64,000 nt of DNA from Rhodospirillaceae bacterium. GTDB taxonomy: Bacteria; Pseudomonadota; Alphaproteobacteria; Rhodospirillales; UBA2165. The notes below the pieces were generated by a model. That model had not been told where the DNA came from. It searched no databases and saw only the letters and a list, made by a program, of their open reading frames with translations. The stretch lies in contig CANIGJ010000015.1 in assembly GCA_947467145.1 (NCBI GenBank), positions 1 through 64,000 on the forward strand, in the 5' to 3' direction. The position numbers and the translations under genes are program-made. Of this stretch, positions 28,792 to 38,102 are shown in pieces. How positions within the stretch are numbered: position 1 is the stretch's first letter; the number at the start of each line of letters is the position of its first letter.

Positions 28792-29653
28792 ATGTTCTTT
28801 ATCATTGGTTTCGTTATCGTTTTCGGTAGCGTCATTGCCGGCTATATGGCTGCGGGCGGCCATATGGACGTGCTGTGGCAGCCGTTTGAATTCCTGATCA
28901 TCGGTGGTGCGGCCATCGGCCAGTTCATCATCGGTAACCCGAAAAAGGTGATCGGCGGCTCGGCCGGCGCCAGCGGCAAGGTCCTCAAGGGCTCCAAATA
29001 CAATAAGACGCACTACCTTGAGCTTCTGAGCGTCCTCTACTCGGTTTTCCGCCTGGCCAAGAGCAAGGGCGACCTCGCCCTCGAAGCGCACGTCGAAAAA
29101 CCCGACGAAAGCACGCTGTTCTCCAAATTCCCGATGTTTTCGGCCGACCATCATGCGGTCGAGTTCCTGTGCGACTACCTCCGCCTGCTCACGCTCGGCG
29201 CCAGCACCTCGCATGAGGTCGAGGCGGTCATGGACCAGGAACTGGAAACCCACCACAACGAAGATCACGCCGTTGCGGCTGCCATCGGCGGCATGGGTGA
29301 AGCCCTTCCCTGCACTCGGCATCGTCGCCGCCGTGTTGGGCGTTATTCACACCATGGGCTCGATCACCGAGCCGCCCGAAGTGCTGGGTCATTTGATCGG
29401 TGGCGCGCTCGTCGGTACGTTCTTCGGCATTCTGATGTCCTACGGTCTGGTCGGCCCGATGGCCAAGTCGCTCGAGCAGACGCAGGCCGCCGAATCCAAA
29501 TACATGGAATGCATCAAGATCGCGGTCGTCGCCCATATGCAGGGCTATGCGCCGCAGGTTTCCATCGAATTCGCGCGGAAGATCCTGGGCAGCGACGTGC
29601 GCCCGAGCTTCGCCGAAGTCGAAGAGCAGATTCAGAACATCCCGGCCGACTAA
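28792..29653 (+). pseudogene. motA: Flagellar stator protein MotA, interrupted by a one-base frameshift
   Basis: MotA with MotB forms the ion-conducting stator of the flagellar motor. The first frame encodes helices 1-2 and the cytoplasmic loop from MFFIIGFVIVFGSVIAGYMAA to AAIGGMGEALP, then runs out of homology. The remaining part, ALGIVAAVLGVIHTMGSITEPP onward to QNIPAD, continues in the +1 frame. The break is at the CCC of 29308-29310, where one extra C shifts CTT-CCT-GCA to CTT-CCC-TGC. Both halves are otherwise intact and conserved, and an intact motB follows 34 bases later. A sequencing or assembly error is therefore as likely as a real mutation. Confidence 0.88.
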
Positions 29654-29687
29654 GGGCCAGAACAGATAATCGGACGGATCGTCGTCG

Positions 29688-30704
29688 ATGCCTCAGGACA
29701 GCGCCGCTAAAGCCGGCGGCACGATTATCATCAAACGGATCAAGAAGGGTGGCCACGACGCTCATGGCGGCGCGTGGAAAATCGCCTATGCCGACTTCGT
29801 GACCGCCATGATGGCGTTCTTCCTGCTGTTGTGGCTGTTGAATTCGGTTACGCAGGAACAGCTCGAAGGCATCTCCAACTATTTCGCACCGGCCGCACCG
29901 GCCGCGACGACGAGCGGCGCGGGTGGCGTGCTCGGCGGCCAGACTGTGACGGTCGATGGCTCGCAGGCCAGCGCCAAGTCGGCACCTTCGGTCAGCCTCG
30001 CTTTGCCCCCGCCGCGCAGCGGTCTCGGCGGTGACGACTCGCAAACCCCTAAATCGGAAGCCGAGAAGGAAGACGATCCGGCCAAGGTTTCCGAAGAGGC
30101 GATGAAGAAAAAAGAAGAAGAACAGTTCGAAAAGGCGAAGGACGAACTGCGCCAAGCCTTGCAGGGCATCCCGCAGGCCGCCGTGCTGGCCAAGAGCCTG
30201 TTGGTCGATAACACCCCCGAAGGGCTGCGCATTCAGCTCGTGGACCAGGAAGGTTTTCCCATGTTCCAGAGCGGCGGCGCAGAATTGATGCCGCGCGCGC
30301 GCGAATTGCTCCAGATGGTCGCCAAGGTCATCGATACCCTGCCCCAGAAGATCGCGATCAGCGGCCACACCGACGGTGTGCCGTTCGGGCGCGGCACGGC
30401 CTACGGCAACTGGGAATTGTCCTCCGATCGCGCCAATTCGACGCGGCGTACGCTCCTCGATATGGGCGTGCCGATCGCGCGCATCGACCGCGTCGTCGGC
30501 AAGGCCGATACCGAGCCCCTGCTGAAGGAAGACCCGAATAACGCCCGCAACCGGCGCTTGAGCGTCATTCTGTTGCGCGCGACCGGCGAAGGCGGCGGTA
30601 CCGGCGGCGGCGCGGCCGAACTTGGCAATGGCAAAGGGGCCCCGAAGGCGGATGACGCCCCGGCGCGGCGCATCGATATCACGGGCCGCGGCGCGAAAAA
30701 GTAG
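29688..30704 (+). CDS. motB: Flagellar stator protein MotB
   Basis: MotB anchors the stator to peptidoglycan and supplies the proton-binding aspartate. At 338 residues, the N-terminal region has WKIAYADFVTAMMAFFLLLW, with Asp in the single membrane helix. A long charged linker (about 95-160, Glu/Lys-rich) follows. The OmpA-like domain (about 190-300) carries SGHTDGVPFGRG and NWELSSDRANSTRR, then NARNRRLSVIL. The C-terminus is Gly-rich. It follows motA by 34 bases in the same operon. Confidence 0.95.
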   Translation: MPQDSAAKAGGTIIIKRIKKGGHDAHGGAWKIAYADFVTAMMAFFLLLWLLNSVTQEQLEGISNYFAPAAPAATTSGAGGVLGGQTVTVDGSQASAKSAPSVSLALPPPRSGLGGDDSQTPKSEAEKEDDPAKVSEEAMKKKEEEQFEKAKDELRQALQGIPQAAVLAKSLLVDNTPEGLRIQLVDQEGFPMFQSGGAELMPRARELLQMVAKVIDTLPQKIAISGHTDGVPFGRGTAYGNWELSSDRANSTRRTLLDMGVPIARIDRVVGKADTEPLLKEDPNNARNRRLSVILLRATGEGGGTGGGAAELGNGKGAPKADDAPARRIDITGRGAKK

Positions 30705-30724
30705 CGCTTTCCGGCCGATTCTAT

Positions 30725-30747
30725 GGCATCGTTTGGGGAACGATGCC
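30725..30747 (+). other. Perfect 9-bp hairpin between motB and bpt
   Basis: GGCATCGTT and AACGATGCC flank a TGGGG loop, 20 bases after the motB stop and 42 bases before the next start. There is no T run on either side, so this is not a classic terminator. It could be a processing or stabilising structure. Confidence 0.5.
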
Positions 30748-30789
30748 CACTTGTGACAGTCTGGCGATGGTAATCAGGATCGCGGCCGT

Positions 30790-31557
30790 ATGAAGCATCA
30801 TCTGTCCAATCGTCCGACCCCGTTCTTCGTGACGGCGCCCTTGCCCTGCCCCTACTTGTCGGGCCAGACCGAACGCCGCATCGTCACCGAATTGACCGGC
30901 CGCGATGCCTCGCATCTGCATGACACCCTGTCGCGTGTCGGCTTCCGCCGCAGCCATGGGCTGATCTACGCCCCGATTTGCCAGAATTGCAGCGCCTGCC
31001 TTGCGGTGCGCACTGTGGTCGACGATTTCACCTTGGGCCAAAGCCTGCGCCGCGTGCTCCGCAACAACCTCGACGTGACGGGCGAAGCCAAGGAAGCGCG
31101 CGCCACCACCGAACAGTACAAGCTCTTCGCGCGCTACCAGGAATCGCGCCATGCGGGCGGCGACATGGCCACGATGGATTTCTACGATTACCAGGCGCTG
31201 ATCGAAGAGACGCCGGTCGACACGTCGGTGATCGAATACCGCGACGCCGAGCGCAATCTGATCGGCGCCAGTCTGGTCGATCGCATGAGCGACGGCATCT
31301 CGGCCGTCTACAGCTTCTTCGATCCCGACATGCCGCGCCGTAGTCTCGGCACCTATATGGTGCTGCGCCTGATCGATGCCGCGCAGCGCCAGGACCTGCC
31401 CTACGTCTATCTCGGCTACTGGATCAAGGGCAGCCGCAAGATGTCCTACAAGGAACGCTTCGAGCCGCTGCAATATTATATCGGCGGCGTCTGGACGTCG
31501 GAGCTGCCGGAAACGGTTTCCCTCTCATCGTCCGCGGGCTTTTCGATCGAACGATGA
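30790..31557 (+). CDS. bpt: Aspartate/glutamate leucyltransferase (bacterial ATE1 type)
   Basis: This aminoacyl-tRNA-protein transferase of the N-degron pathway adds leucine to N-terminal Asp/Glu of proteins, marking them for ClpS/ClpAP. The 255-residue product shows CPYLSGQTERRIVTEL, GFRRSHGLIYAPICQNC with the conserved cysteines, CLAVRTVVDDF, YSFFDPDMPRRSLGTYMVL and YLGYWIKGSRKMSYKERF, all hallmarks of the Bpt/Ate family. An arginyltransferase activity is a less likely alternative. Its stop overlaps the start of the TRAP binding protein gene by four bases. Confidence 0.93.
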   Translation: MKHHLSNRPTPFFVTAPLPCPYLSGQTERRIVTELTGRDASHLHDTLSRVGFRRSHGLIYAPICQNCSACLAVRTVVDDFTLGQSLRRVLRNNLDVTGEAKEARATTEQYKLFARYQESRHAGGDMATMDFYDYQALIEETPVDTSVIEYRDAERNLIGASLVDRMSDGISAVYSFFDPDMPRRSLGTYMVLRLIDAAQRQDLPYVYLGYWIKGSRKMSYKERFEPLQYYIGGVWTSELPETVSLSSSAGFSIER

Positions 31558-32657
31558 TCCGCCGCGACTTCCTGAAAAAGCTGAGCGTCGCAGGGTTAGC
31601 CGGCGGTGTAGCAAGCACACTCGCCGCACCTGCACTCGCGCAAAGCAGCCGCGAACTGCGCATGCTGACCGCGTGGCCGCGCAATTCACCGGGCTTCGGC
31701 ACATCGGCCACGCGCTTCGCTGGCCGCGTTGCGGCGATGAGCGCCGGCACGCTTACCATTCGCGTGCTGCAAGCCGGCGATGGCGCCCCGGTCTTCAAGG
31801 AGCTCGAGAAAGTCTCGGCCGGCGAAGCGGACATGTACCATTCGTTCGACAGCTATTATCAGTCGTCGTCGAAGGCCTTCAATTTCTTTACCGGCGTGCC
31901 GTTCGGCCTGAATGCCGCCGAGCAAACCGCGTGGATCCGCTTCGGCGGCGGTCGCGAAGTCTGGGACGAACTCGGCCAGAAATTCGGCATCAAAGGTTTT
32001 ATGGCCGGCTCGACCGGCATGCAGATGGGCGGCTGGTACAATAAAGAAGTTCGCTCACTTTCGGACTACAAGGGTTTGCAGATCGCGATCCGCGGGCTCG
32101 GTGGCGATGTCGTGCGCAAGCTCGGCGGCACGGCGCTGCCGCTGGCCGGCAACGAGATCTTCTCGGCCATGCAGCAAGGCATCATCGATGCCGCCGAATG
32201 GTTCGGCCCGTGGCTCGATCTGTCCTACGGCTTCTATAAGGTCGGCAAGTATTACTACTATCCCGGCTTCCAGGAGCCGGGCGCCAACGTCACGCTCGGC
32301 GTCGGCCTCAAGATCTGGGAGAGCCTGTCGTCCGAGCATAAGGCGATCATCGAATGCGCCGCCGACGGCGAGAACGAGGCCGTGCTCGCCGAATTCAATG
32401 CCAAGAACACCGAAGCGCTGAACATCCTGACGACCAAGCACAAGGTCGTGCTGCGCCGTTTCGGCGACGAGGTGATGCGCGCTCTCGGCGAAGCCTCCGG
32501 CGATATCGTCGCCGACGCGGGCTCGGGCGATGCGACAGCGAAGAAGGTCTACGAGAGCTTTATGAAATATCGTAAGTCCTCGGTCGTGTGGACTAAGGTC
32601 ACCGACCAGGCTTACGGCGAGGCGCGGCTGCTGCCGTTCCGCTACGGAAAGCCGTAA
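31554..32657 (+). CDS. TRAP transporter substrate-binding protein (DctP family), orphan
   Basis: This periplasmic binding protein has 367 residues. The N-terminus MIRRDFLKKLSVAGLAGG has a twin-arginine signal, so export through Tat is likely. The DctP fold shows LTAWPRNSPGFG, GGWYNKEVRSLSDYKGLQI, GNEIFSAMQQGIIDAAEW and YYYPGFQEPGANVTLGVG. This resembles the 2-oxo-acid/monocarboxylate branch (TakP-like). No DctQ or DctM membrane genes are near, so the transporter is completed elsewhere. The start codon sits in ATGA, overlapping bpt. Its last 59 bases overlap the 3' end of the oppositely oriented gene at 32599. Confidence 0.9.
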   Translation: MIRRDFLKKLSVAGLAGGVASTLAAPALAQSSRELRMLTAWPRNSPGFGTSATRFAGRVAAMSAGTLTIRVLQAGDGAPVFKELEKVSAGEADMYHSFDSYYQSSSKAFNFFTGVPFGLNAAEQTAWIRFGGGREVWDELGQKFGIKGFMAGSTGMQMGGWYNKEVRSLSDYKGLQIAIRGLGGDVVRKLGGTALPLAGNEIFSAMQQGIIDAAEWFGPWLDLSYGFYKVGKYYYYPGFQEPGANVTLGVGLKIWESLSSEHKAIIECAADGENEAVLAEFNAKNTEALNILTTKHKVVLRRFGDEVMRALGEASGDIVADAGSGDATAKKVYESFMKYRKSSVVWTKVTDQAYGEARLLPFRYGKP

Positions 32658-32943
32658 CGTCCTCGCCCTTGGTCGCACGTTTCTTACGCACGGCCGTCCA
32701 ATCCCACCACGGTTTCGCTTCGCCCGTCTGCGCCTGATGGATGGCGGCAGCGAAGGTGTCCCATACGCAGGGATCCTGGCGGTGCCCGGTCAGCGCGGAT
32801 AATTTCAAATACAGCTTGTCGGCATCCTGACGCGCGAGCTGCGCGACGGTATCGATGCCAAGTAGTTTGAAATCGCGCCGCATCGCCGGCCCGATATTCG
32901 CCAGGGCCAGCAATTCGTCTTTTGCTTTTGCCTTGGCCGCCAT
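32599..32943 (-). CDS. Helix-hairpin-helix protein, Cdd1 ('pathogenicity locus') family
   Basis: This is a 114-residue protein with a single helix-hairpin-helix: LLALANIGPAMRRDFKLLGI, then VAQLARQDADKLYLKLSAL. A region containing RQDPCVWDTFAAAIHQA and KPWWDWT completes the Cdd1/mitomycin-resistance-like family pattern. DNA binding is inferred from the fold; the biological role is not known. The basic tail (about 85-114) is low in complexity. It starts two bases after parC and is likely expressed with it. Confidence 0.8.
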   Translation of the reverse strand: MAAKAKAKDELLALANIGPAMRRDFKLLGIDTVAQLARQDADKLYLKLSALTGHRQDPCVWDTFAAAIHQAQTGEAKPWWDWTAVRKKRATKGEDVTAFRSGTAAAAPRRKPGR

Positions 32944-32945
32944 GA

Positions 32946-35156
32946 TCAGAACTTGTTGACCTTGTTGAAGCCCTTGGGCGGTAAACGGCCGGCTTGGGCG
33001 CGTTCGCCTTTCCAATCCTTGAGATCGGTTTCGGTGCGCGTGCGATCGCCCTGTTGCCAACTCAGACCCTGCTTGTAGGTGAAGGTCTTGAGATCCGACA
33101 GGCCGCCATCCTTGTAGCGTTGCAGGATAACGCCGCGCCCGCGCGCCATTTCGGGAACTTCCTTCAGCGGGAACAGCAGCAGCTTGCGATTGTCGCCAAT
33201 GACCGCGACCGTGTCGCCCTCGACCCGCGCGCACACAGCGGCTTCTTCATCGCCGCTGACATTGAGGGCAGCTTTGCCGCCGCGCGTTTGGGCGAAGACG
33301 TCATCGGATTTGACGATGAAGCCGCGACCCGCGCTTGATGCCAACAGGAATTGTTCGCCGGCCTTAAAGACGAAGGCGGAAACGATGGCGTGTTCGTTGC
33401 CCAGCTCGATCATGAGGCGCACCGGTTCGCCGAAACCGCGTCCGCCGGGCAGCTTGTCACCGGCGAGCGTGTAGAAGCGCCCGTTGGTGGCGAACAGCAA
33501 GATCTTATCGGTGGTTTCGCAGCGGATCGCGAAGCGGCCGCGATCGCCTTCCTTGTATTTGACGTCGGCGATGGCGCCGTCTTCGAGATGGCCCTTCGCC
33601 GCCTTGATCCAGCCCTTGTCGGACAGCAGAACGGTGATGGGCTCTTTCTCGATGAAGGCATCGAGCGGGATATCGATCAAGGTCGGCGCATCGCCGATCT
33701 CAGTGCGACGCTTGCCTTTGCCGCCCGGCGCTTTCGCGCCGAACTTGGTGCGGATCTCGGCGATCTCGCCGGTGATCTTCTCCCAGCGCAGGTCTTCGTT
33801 CTTCAGCAGCTTGTTGAGGTCGGCAAGCTCCTTGGCGAGTTCCTTGTGCTCGCCCTTGATCTCCATCTCTTCGAGACGGCGCAAGGAGCGCAGGCGCATA
33901 TTGAGGATCGCTTCGGCCTGACCGTCGGTCAGCTTGAAGCGCTTCATCAACGCGGCCTTGGGCTCATCCTCCTCGCGGATGATGCGGATCACCTCGTCGA
34001 GATTGAGATAGGCGATCAGGTAGCCTTCGAGCATCTCCATGCGATGCGCGACCTTGCCCAACCGGTTGTTGGTGCGCCGGATCAAGACATCGTGGCGATG
34101 ATCGAGGAACGCTTGCAGGACTTCGCGCAGGTTCATCACGCGCGGCGTATGATCGGCGTCGAGCACGTTCATGTTGAGGCTGAACCGGGTCTCGAGCTCG
34201 GTCTGCTTGAACAATTGCTCCATCAGCATGTCGGGATCGACGGTGCGGTTCTTCGGCGTGATGACGACGCGGATGTCCTCGGTCGATTCATCGACGATGT
34301 CTTCGATCAAGGACAGCTTCTTCTGCTGCATCAATTCGGCGACGCGTTCGATCAGGCGCGATTTCTGCACCTGGAACGGGATTTCGGTGACCACGATCTG
34401 ATATCCGCCACGGCCCAAATCTTCTTTCTTCCAGCGCGCGCGCACACGGAACCCGCCACGCCCGGTCGTATAGGCGGCGACGACGGCTTCGCGTCCTTCG
34501 ACCAGAATGCCGCCGGTCGGAAAGTCCGGTCCCGGCATGAAACCGACCAGCTTTTCGATGGTCGCTTTCGGCGTCTTAATCAGATGCAGCAGCGCTTGGC
34601 AGATCTCGTCGACATTATGGGGCGGGATCGATGTGGCCATGCCGACCGCGATACCGGCCGCGCCATTGGCTAGCAGGTTCGGGAAGGCTGCCGGCATGAC
34701 GATCGGCTCGCTTTCCTCGCCGTCGTAAGTCGCGCGAAAATCGACCGTGTCCTCGTCGATGCCGTCCATCAACGCCATGGCGATATCGGTCAGGCGCGCT
34801 TCGGTGTATCGCATGGCGGCGGCATTATCGCCGTCGATATTGCCGAAATTGCCCTGCCCGTCGACCAGCGGATAACGGACCGCGAAATCCTGCGCGAGGC
34901 GCACCATGGCTTCGTAAACCGCGACGTCACCGTGCGGATGGTATTTACCGATCACGTCGCCGACGACGCGGGCGCATTTCTTGTACCCGGTTGCCGGGTC
35001 CAACTTGAGCTGGCGCATGGCGTAGAGCAGGCGCCGGTGAACCGGCTTCAAGCCGTCGCGCACATCGGGCAGCGAACGGGACATGATGATCGATAGCGCG
35101 TAGCTCAGATAGCGCTCGCTGATCGCATCCTTGAGGGGTGTGTCGCGGACGTCCAT
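32946..35156 (-). CDS. parC: DNA topoisomerase IV subunit A
   Basis: ParC is the breaking-rejoining subunit of topoisomerase IV, which unlinks daughter chromosomes. At 736 residues it starts at an ATG behind CCGGAGA ([20 protein letters not shown]). The winged-helix domain carries [14 protein letters not shown] and the catalytic tyrosine 117 in [26 protein letters not shown] and the long coiled-coil gate follow. The C-terminal part is a shorter beta-pinwheel than in GyrA, with no clear GyrA-box, which supports ParC over GyrA. Position 78 is Val, where E. coli ParC has the quinolone-contacting Ser80. Confidence 0.95.
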   Translation of the reverse strand: MDVRDTPLKDAISERYLSYALSIIMSRSLPDVRDGLKPVHRRLLYAMRQLKLDPATGYKKCARVVGDVIGKYHPHGDVAVYEAMVRLAQDFAVRYPLVDGQGNFGNIDGDNAAAMRYTEARLTDIAMALMDGIDEDTVDFRATYDGEESEPIVMPAAFPNLLANGAAGIAVGMATSIPPHNVDEICQALLHLIKTPKATIEKLVGFMPGPDFPTGGILVEGREAVVAAYTTGRGGFRVRARWKKEDLGRGGYQIVVTEIPFQVQKSRLIERVAELMQQKKLSLIEDIVDESTEDIRVVITPKNRTVDPDMLMEQLFKQTELETRFSLNMNVLDADHTPRVMNLREVLQAFLDHRHDVLIRRTNNRLGKVAHRMEMLEGYLIAYLNLDEVIRIIREEDEPKAALMKRFKLTDGQAEAILNMRLRSLRRLEEMEIKGEHKELAKELADLNKLLKNEDLRWEKITGEIAEIRTKFGAKAPGGKGKRRTEIGDAPTLIDIPLDAFIEKEPITVLLSDKGWIKAAKGHLEDGAIADVKYKEGDRGRFAIRCETTDKILLFATNGRFYTLAGDKLPGGRGFGEPVRLMIELGNEHAIVSAFVFKAGEQFLLASSAGRGFIVKSDDVFAQTRGGKAALNVSGDEEAAVCARVEGDTVAVIGDNRKLLLFPLKEVPEMARGRGVILQRYKDGGLSDLKTFTYKQGLSWQQGDRTRTETDLKDWKGERAQAGRLPPKGFNKVNKF

Positions 35157-35305
35157 GGAATCTCCGGGTGTCACCAAATGGCACCAAATGTCATCTTTTC
35201 GCGGAAATTCCCCTATCCAGGGTGTAGAACATTCCGCGAACAACGGCTATAAATATAGGGCGAGTCGCCTGTCCGTCCACCCCCCAGTAAAGGCCCGTTT
35301 CCGCC

Positions 35306-36418
35306 ATGGCTGAACCCCTAAAAAACGCCTTCGGGCCCGCCGTGGCAGAACGCCTGGCCGCGACCATCGTTCCCGTCTTTCCGGGCTTTGCGGCCAAGGC
35401 GTTCCTAAAGGATGCGCTGGACGGGTTTGAGCCTCTGGCCCTGCTTGACCGGGGCCGTCACATCGCCCGCGCCCTGGCCCGCCACCTGCCCCATGACTAC
35501 GAGGCGGCGGCTGATATCCTGATCGCTTCGCTCGGCCCCCGCCTGGAGCGGACGGCGGACAATGGCATGGCGCCGTTCTTCTACCTGCCGCACACCATGT
35601 TCGTGTCCAACCACGGCCTCGATCATTTCGAGGCGTCCATGACGGCGCTCTACGAACTGACCCAGCGCTTTACCGCGGAAATGGCGATCCGCCCCTTCAT
35701 AGTGAAGGATGCCAAACGCACTCTGGCGCGGCTGCGCGATTGGTCGAGCGATCCCAATGTGCATGTGCGCCGGCTGGTGTCCGAAGGAACCCGCCCGCGC
35801 CTGCCATGGGCGATGCGTTTGCCCGACTTTCAGCGCGATCCCACGCCGGTGATCGCGTTGCTCGAACGGCTGAAAGACGATCCCGAGCTGTATGTGCGCC
35901 GCTCGGTCGCCAACAACCTCAACGATATCGGCAAGGACCACCCGGATATCCTAACTGGCGTGGCGACCCAATGGCTGGTCAAAGCTTCGCCCGAGCGGGC
36001 CTGGATCGTGCGCCATGCGCTGCGCTCGGCGATCAAGCGCGGTGAAGCGGCCGCCCTTGCCGTCCTCGATTACGCGCCGGTGAAACAGATCCGCATCGAC
36101 AATGCCGCAATCGCGCCCAAGCGCGCGCAGATCGGCGGCAAGCTGACGATTGCGTTCGACGTGTCGAATAGCGGCAAGACGGCCGCGCGCCTGATGGTCG
36201 ATTTCCGTATTCATTATGTGAAGGCCAAGGGTGCGACGTCGCCCAAGACCTTCAAACTGACGGCGTTGAATCTGGGACCAGGTACCAGCGTGCGCCTCGC
36301 CAAAGCGGTCTCGCTGAAGGATATGACGACCCGCAAGCATCATGCGGGCGTGCATCGTGTCGAAGCGATGATCAATGGCCAGGTCACGCCGCTCGGCGAA
36401 TTTAATTTATCCGGCTGA
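35306..36418 (+). CDS. AlkC-like DNA alkylation repair protein (HEAT-like repeats)
   Basis: This 370-residue all-helical protein is of the AlkD/AlkC superfamily (COG4335), whose members are DNA glycosylases for alkylated bases. Helical repeats run to about residue 260: LKDALDGFEPLALLDRGRHI, DWSSDPNVHVRRLVSEGTRP, LKDDPELYVRRSVANNLNDI and SPERAWIVRHALRSAI. The last 110 residues look like an Ig-like beta domain (ITIAFDVSNSGKTAARLMVD-like), as seen in AlkC proteins. Activity is inferred from the family. It is divergent from parC, with 149 bases between the two starts. Confidence 0.85.
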   Translation: MAEPLKNAFGPAVAERLAATIVPVFPGFAAKAFLKDALDGFEPLALLDRGRHIARALARHLPHDYEAAADILIASLGPRLERTADNGMAPFFYLPHTMFVSNHGLDHFEASMTALYELTQRFTAEMAIRPFIVKDAKRTLARLRDWSSDPNVHVRRLVSEGTRPRLPWAMRLPDFQRDPTPVIALLERLKDDPELYVRRSVANNLNDIGKDHPDILTGVATQWLVKASPERAWIVRHALRSAIKRGEAAALAVLDYAPVKQIRIDNAAIAPKRAQIGGKLTIAFDVSNSGKTAARLMVDFRIHYVKAKGATSPKTFKLTALNLGPGTSVRLAKAVSLKDMTTRKHHAGVHRVEAMINGQVTPLGEFNLSG

Positions 36419-36420
36419 GA

Positions 36421-37593
36421 TTAATTGGCGAGCAGCTTGCAGCGGGCGGTGACGCACGCGCGGATGGCCGCTTCGGTTGCCCGGTCGAGATTGCCGGTGA
36501 TCGGTCCGGTATAGATTTTCTTGGCCAACAGGTCGGACTGATAGGATGCGACCATCGCGGCGCCCCCGAGCTGCAGGGCATCCCGGTAGCTCACGATCGC
36601 ATTTTCCTTATCGCCGATTTCGACATAGGCGGCCGCCAAGATGTTTAAATAGTTGGGCTCGCGGCGCGCCTCCACGACTTCGCGCGCGAGCCGCAGCGCC
36701 TTCTCACCGTTACGATAGGCGGGATCCTTGGCCGTGGCATAAAGCCAGGCGAGCGCGCCCTGGGCGCGGACGCTATCGAGATCGAGATTTAAAGCCGTGT
36801 CGATGCTGGCCAGCGCGTCCTTGTACTGGCCGATGTCTTGATAGGCGTAGGCAAGATTCACATAGATGAAATCGTTATCCGGTTCCAACCGGATCGCCTC
36901 GTTGTAATCGCTGATGGCGCGGTCGAACTGGCGTAAATTGCTGTAGGAATTGCCGCGATTGCCATAGGCCTCGGCATAATCCGGGACCAGACGTATGACG
37001 GCCGTGTAGTCTTCGATCGCGCGCGCGAACTGCGCCGTTTCGACATAGGCGTTGGCGCGATCCATGTGGACCGGCGGCAGGTCGGGATTGAGTTCGATCG
37101 TGCGCGAATAATCCTCGATCGCCCGATCGTAATTGCCGAGCTCGCTGTGCGCGCCGCCGCGATTGAAGAACAGCACCGGATTGGTGGAATCGAGGCGGAT
37201 GGCGCGGTCGTAATCCTCGATCGCCAGGTCGTGCTGGCCGAGATAACGATAGGCCGTCGCACGGTTGGCGATGGCGATGACGTCGTCGGGCTTGCCGTCG
37301 ATGGCTCTGCTGTAATCCTCGATGGCGTAATTGAAGTCCTGCTCCTCGGCATAGGCGTTGGCGCGCAGACCATACAGGCGGGCGCGCTGCTCATCCGATA
37401 GCCCGTTCGCCGTATCGATCAATTGGGTGCAGGCGGCGATGCGCTGCTCGGGCGCTTCATTGTCGTCGGTGCAGCGATTTTCCAGGGCGGCGGGCGTTTC
37501 GGCGCGCGCTGACGAATGGGGCGCGAAAGCGGCAATGGCGAAAACGACGGCGACGGCGGAAAGACTACGCGATGCGATACGCCGACGGACCAT
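36421..37593 (-). CDS. Secreted TPR-repeat protein
   Basis: This is a 390-residue protein with an N-terminal signal peptide (SLSAVAVVFAIAAFAPHSSARAE in two parts) and at least seven tandem tetratricopeptide repeats between about residues 60 and 300, each with the NxAxxYxxxGxxDxAIxDYxxAIxLxP pattern. A final helical region with two Cys (IRACVTARCKLL) ends the protein. It probably scaffolds a periplasmic complex; the partner is unknown. The ATG at 37593 is preferred since GAGGGGG precedes it. An earlier ATG at 37632 has no ribosome site and lies towards the divergent arsR promoter. Confidence 0.82.
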   Translation of the reverse strand: MVRRRIASRSLSAVAVVFAIAAFAPHSSARAETPAALENRCTDDNEAPEQRIAACTQLIDTANGLSDEQRARLYGLRANAYAEEQDFNYAIEDYSRAIDGKPDDVIAIANRATAYRYLGQHDLAIEDYDRAIRLDSTNPVLFFNRGGAHSELGNYDRAIEDYSRTIELNPDLPPVHMDRANAYVETAQFARAIEDYTAVIRLVPDYAEAYGNRGNSYSNLRQFDRAISDYNEAIRLEPDNDFIYVNLAYAYQDIGQYKDALASIDTALNLDLDSVRAQGALAWLYATAKDPAYRNGEKALRLAREVVEARREPNYLNILAAAYVEIGDKENAIVSYRDALQLGGAAMVASYQSDLLAKKIYTGPITGNLDRATEAAIRACVTARCKLLAN

Positions 37594-37689
37594 GCAGACG
37601 CGGCCCCCTCGCCGCCGGCGGGAGACTAACATCAAAGCGGTTAACCAATAAATTCATAAGCCGTTGACCGGCGCGACGGATTGCAATAT

Positions 37690-37721
37690 TTAACCGTAAG
37701 GTTACTTAACCATATGGTTAA
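37690..37721 (+). promoter_or_regulatory. Tandem palindromic operators in front of arsR
   Basis: Two copies of AACC-N4-GGTT flanked by TTA/TA lie side by side: TTAACCGTAAGGTTA (37690-37704) and TTAACCATATGGTTAA (37706-37721). Their centres are 16 bases apart and the second ends six bases before the first ATG of the ArsR gene. Autoregulation by that ArsR protein is the natural inference. Confidence 0.78.
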
Positions 37722-37727
37722 AAAAAC

Positions 37728-38102
37728 ATGATGATGTCCGATCGTCTGAGCACGACCTTTTCCGCCCTGGCCGATCCGACCCGCCGCGCCATCTTGGCTC
37801 GGTTGGCGACGGGCGCGGCCTCGGTCACCGAACTGGCCGAACCCTTCGCTATGAGCCTGCCCGCCATATCCAAACATCTGAAGGTGCTGGAACGCGCCGG
37901 CCTGATCGCGCGCGGCCAGGAAGCGCAATGGCGCCCGCGCCGGTTGGAGGCTGGGCCGCTCAAGGATGCGGCTGCTTATCTCGAACATTATAGGGGCTTC
38001 TGGGACGCGAGCCTTGAGCTCTATCTGCAGCAGTTGCAGAGCGACCCAGTCGCACAAACTCCGGATCTAAAAAAGGAGAGCAAACGTGGACGCCGCAAAT
38101 AA
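37728..38102 (+). CDS. ArsR-family transcriptional regulator
   Basis: This is a 124-residue winged-helix repressor with N-terminus LSTTFSALADPTRRAILARL, recognition region SVTELAEPFAMSLPAISKHL, and wing LERAGLIARGQEAQWRPRRL. It has no obvious metal-binding cysteine pair (no CVC box), so it belongs to the non-metal ArsR type often linked to SRPBCC proteins. Three consecutive ATG codons (37728, 37731, 37734) could start it. No Shine-Dalgarno is visible, so a leaderless transcript is possible. It overlaps the SRPBCC gene by 17 bases and is preceded by twin operators. Confidence 0.93.
   Translation: MMMSDRLSTTFSALADPTRRAILARLATGAASVTELAEPFAMSLPAISKHLKVLERAGLIARGQEAQWRPRRLEAGPLKDAAAYLEHYRGFWDASLELYLQQLQSDPVAQTPDLKKESKRGRRK

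Noticed and set aside
29300..29320. Programmed +1 frameshifting in motA
   Set aside because: CCC-T is a plausible slip site, but there is no adjacent stop or rare codon and no stimulatory structure, and MotA is not known to use recoding. An error or mutation is simpler.
37639..37646. GGTTAACC as a third ArsR operator
   Set aside because: It shares only the AACC/GGTT half-sites in the wrong arrangement and spacing compared with the two good palindromes.
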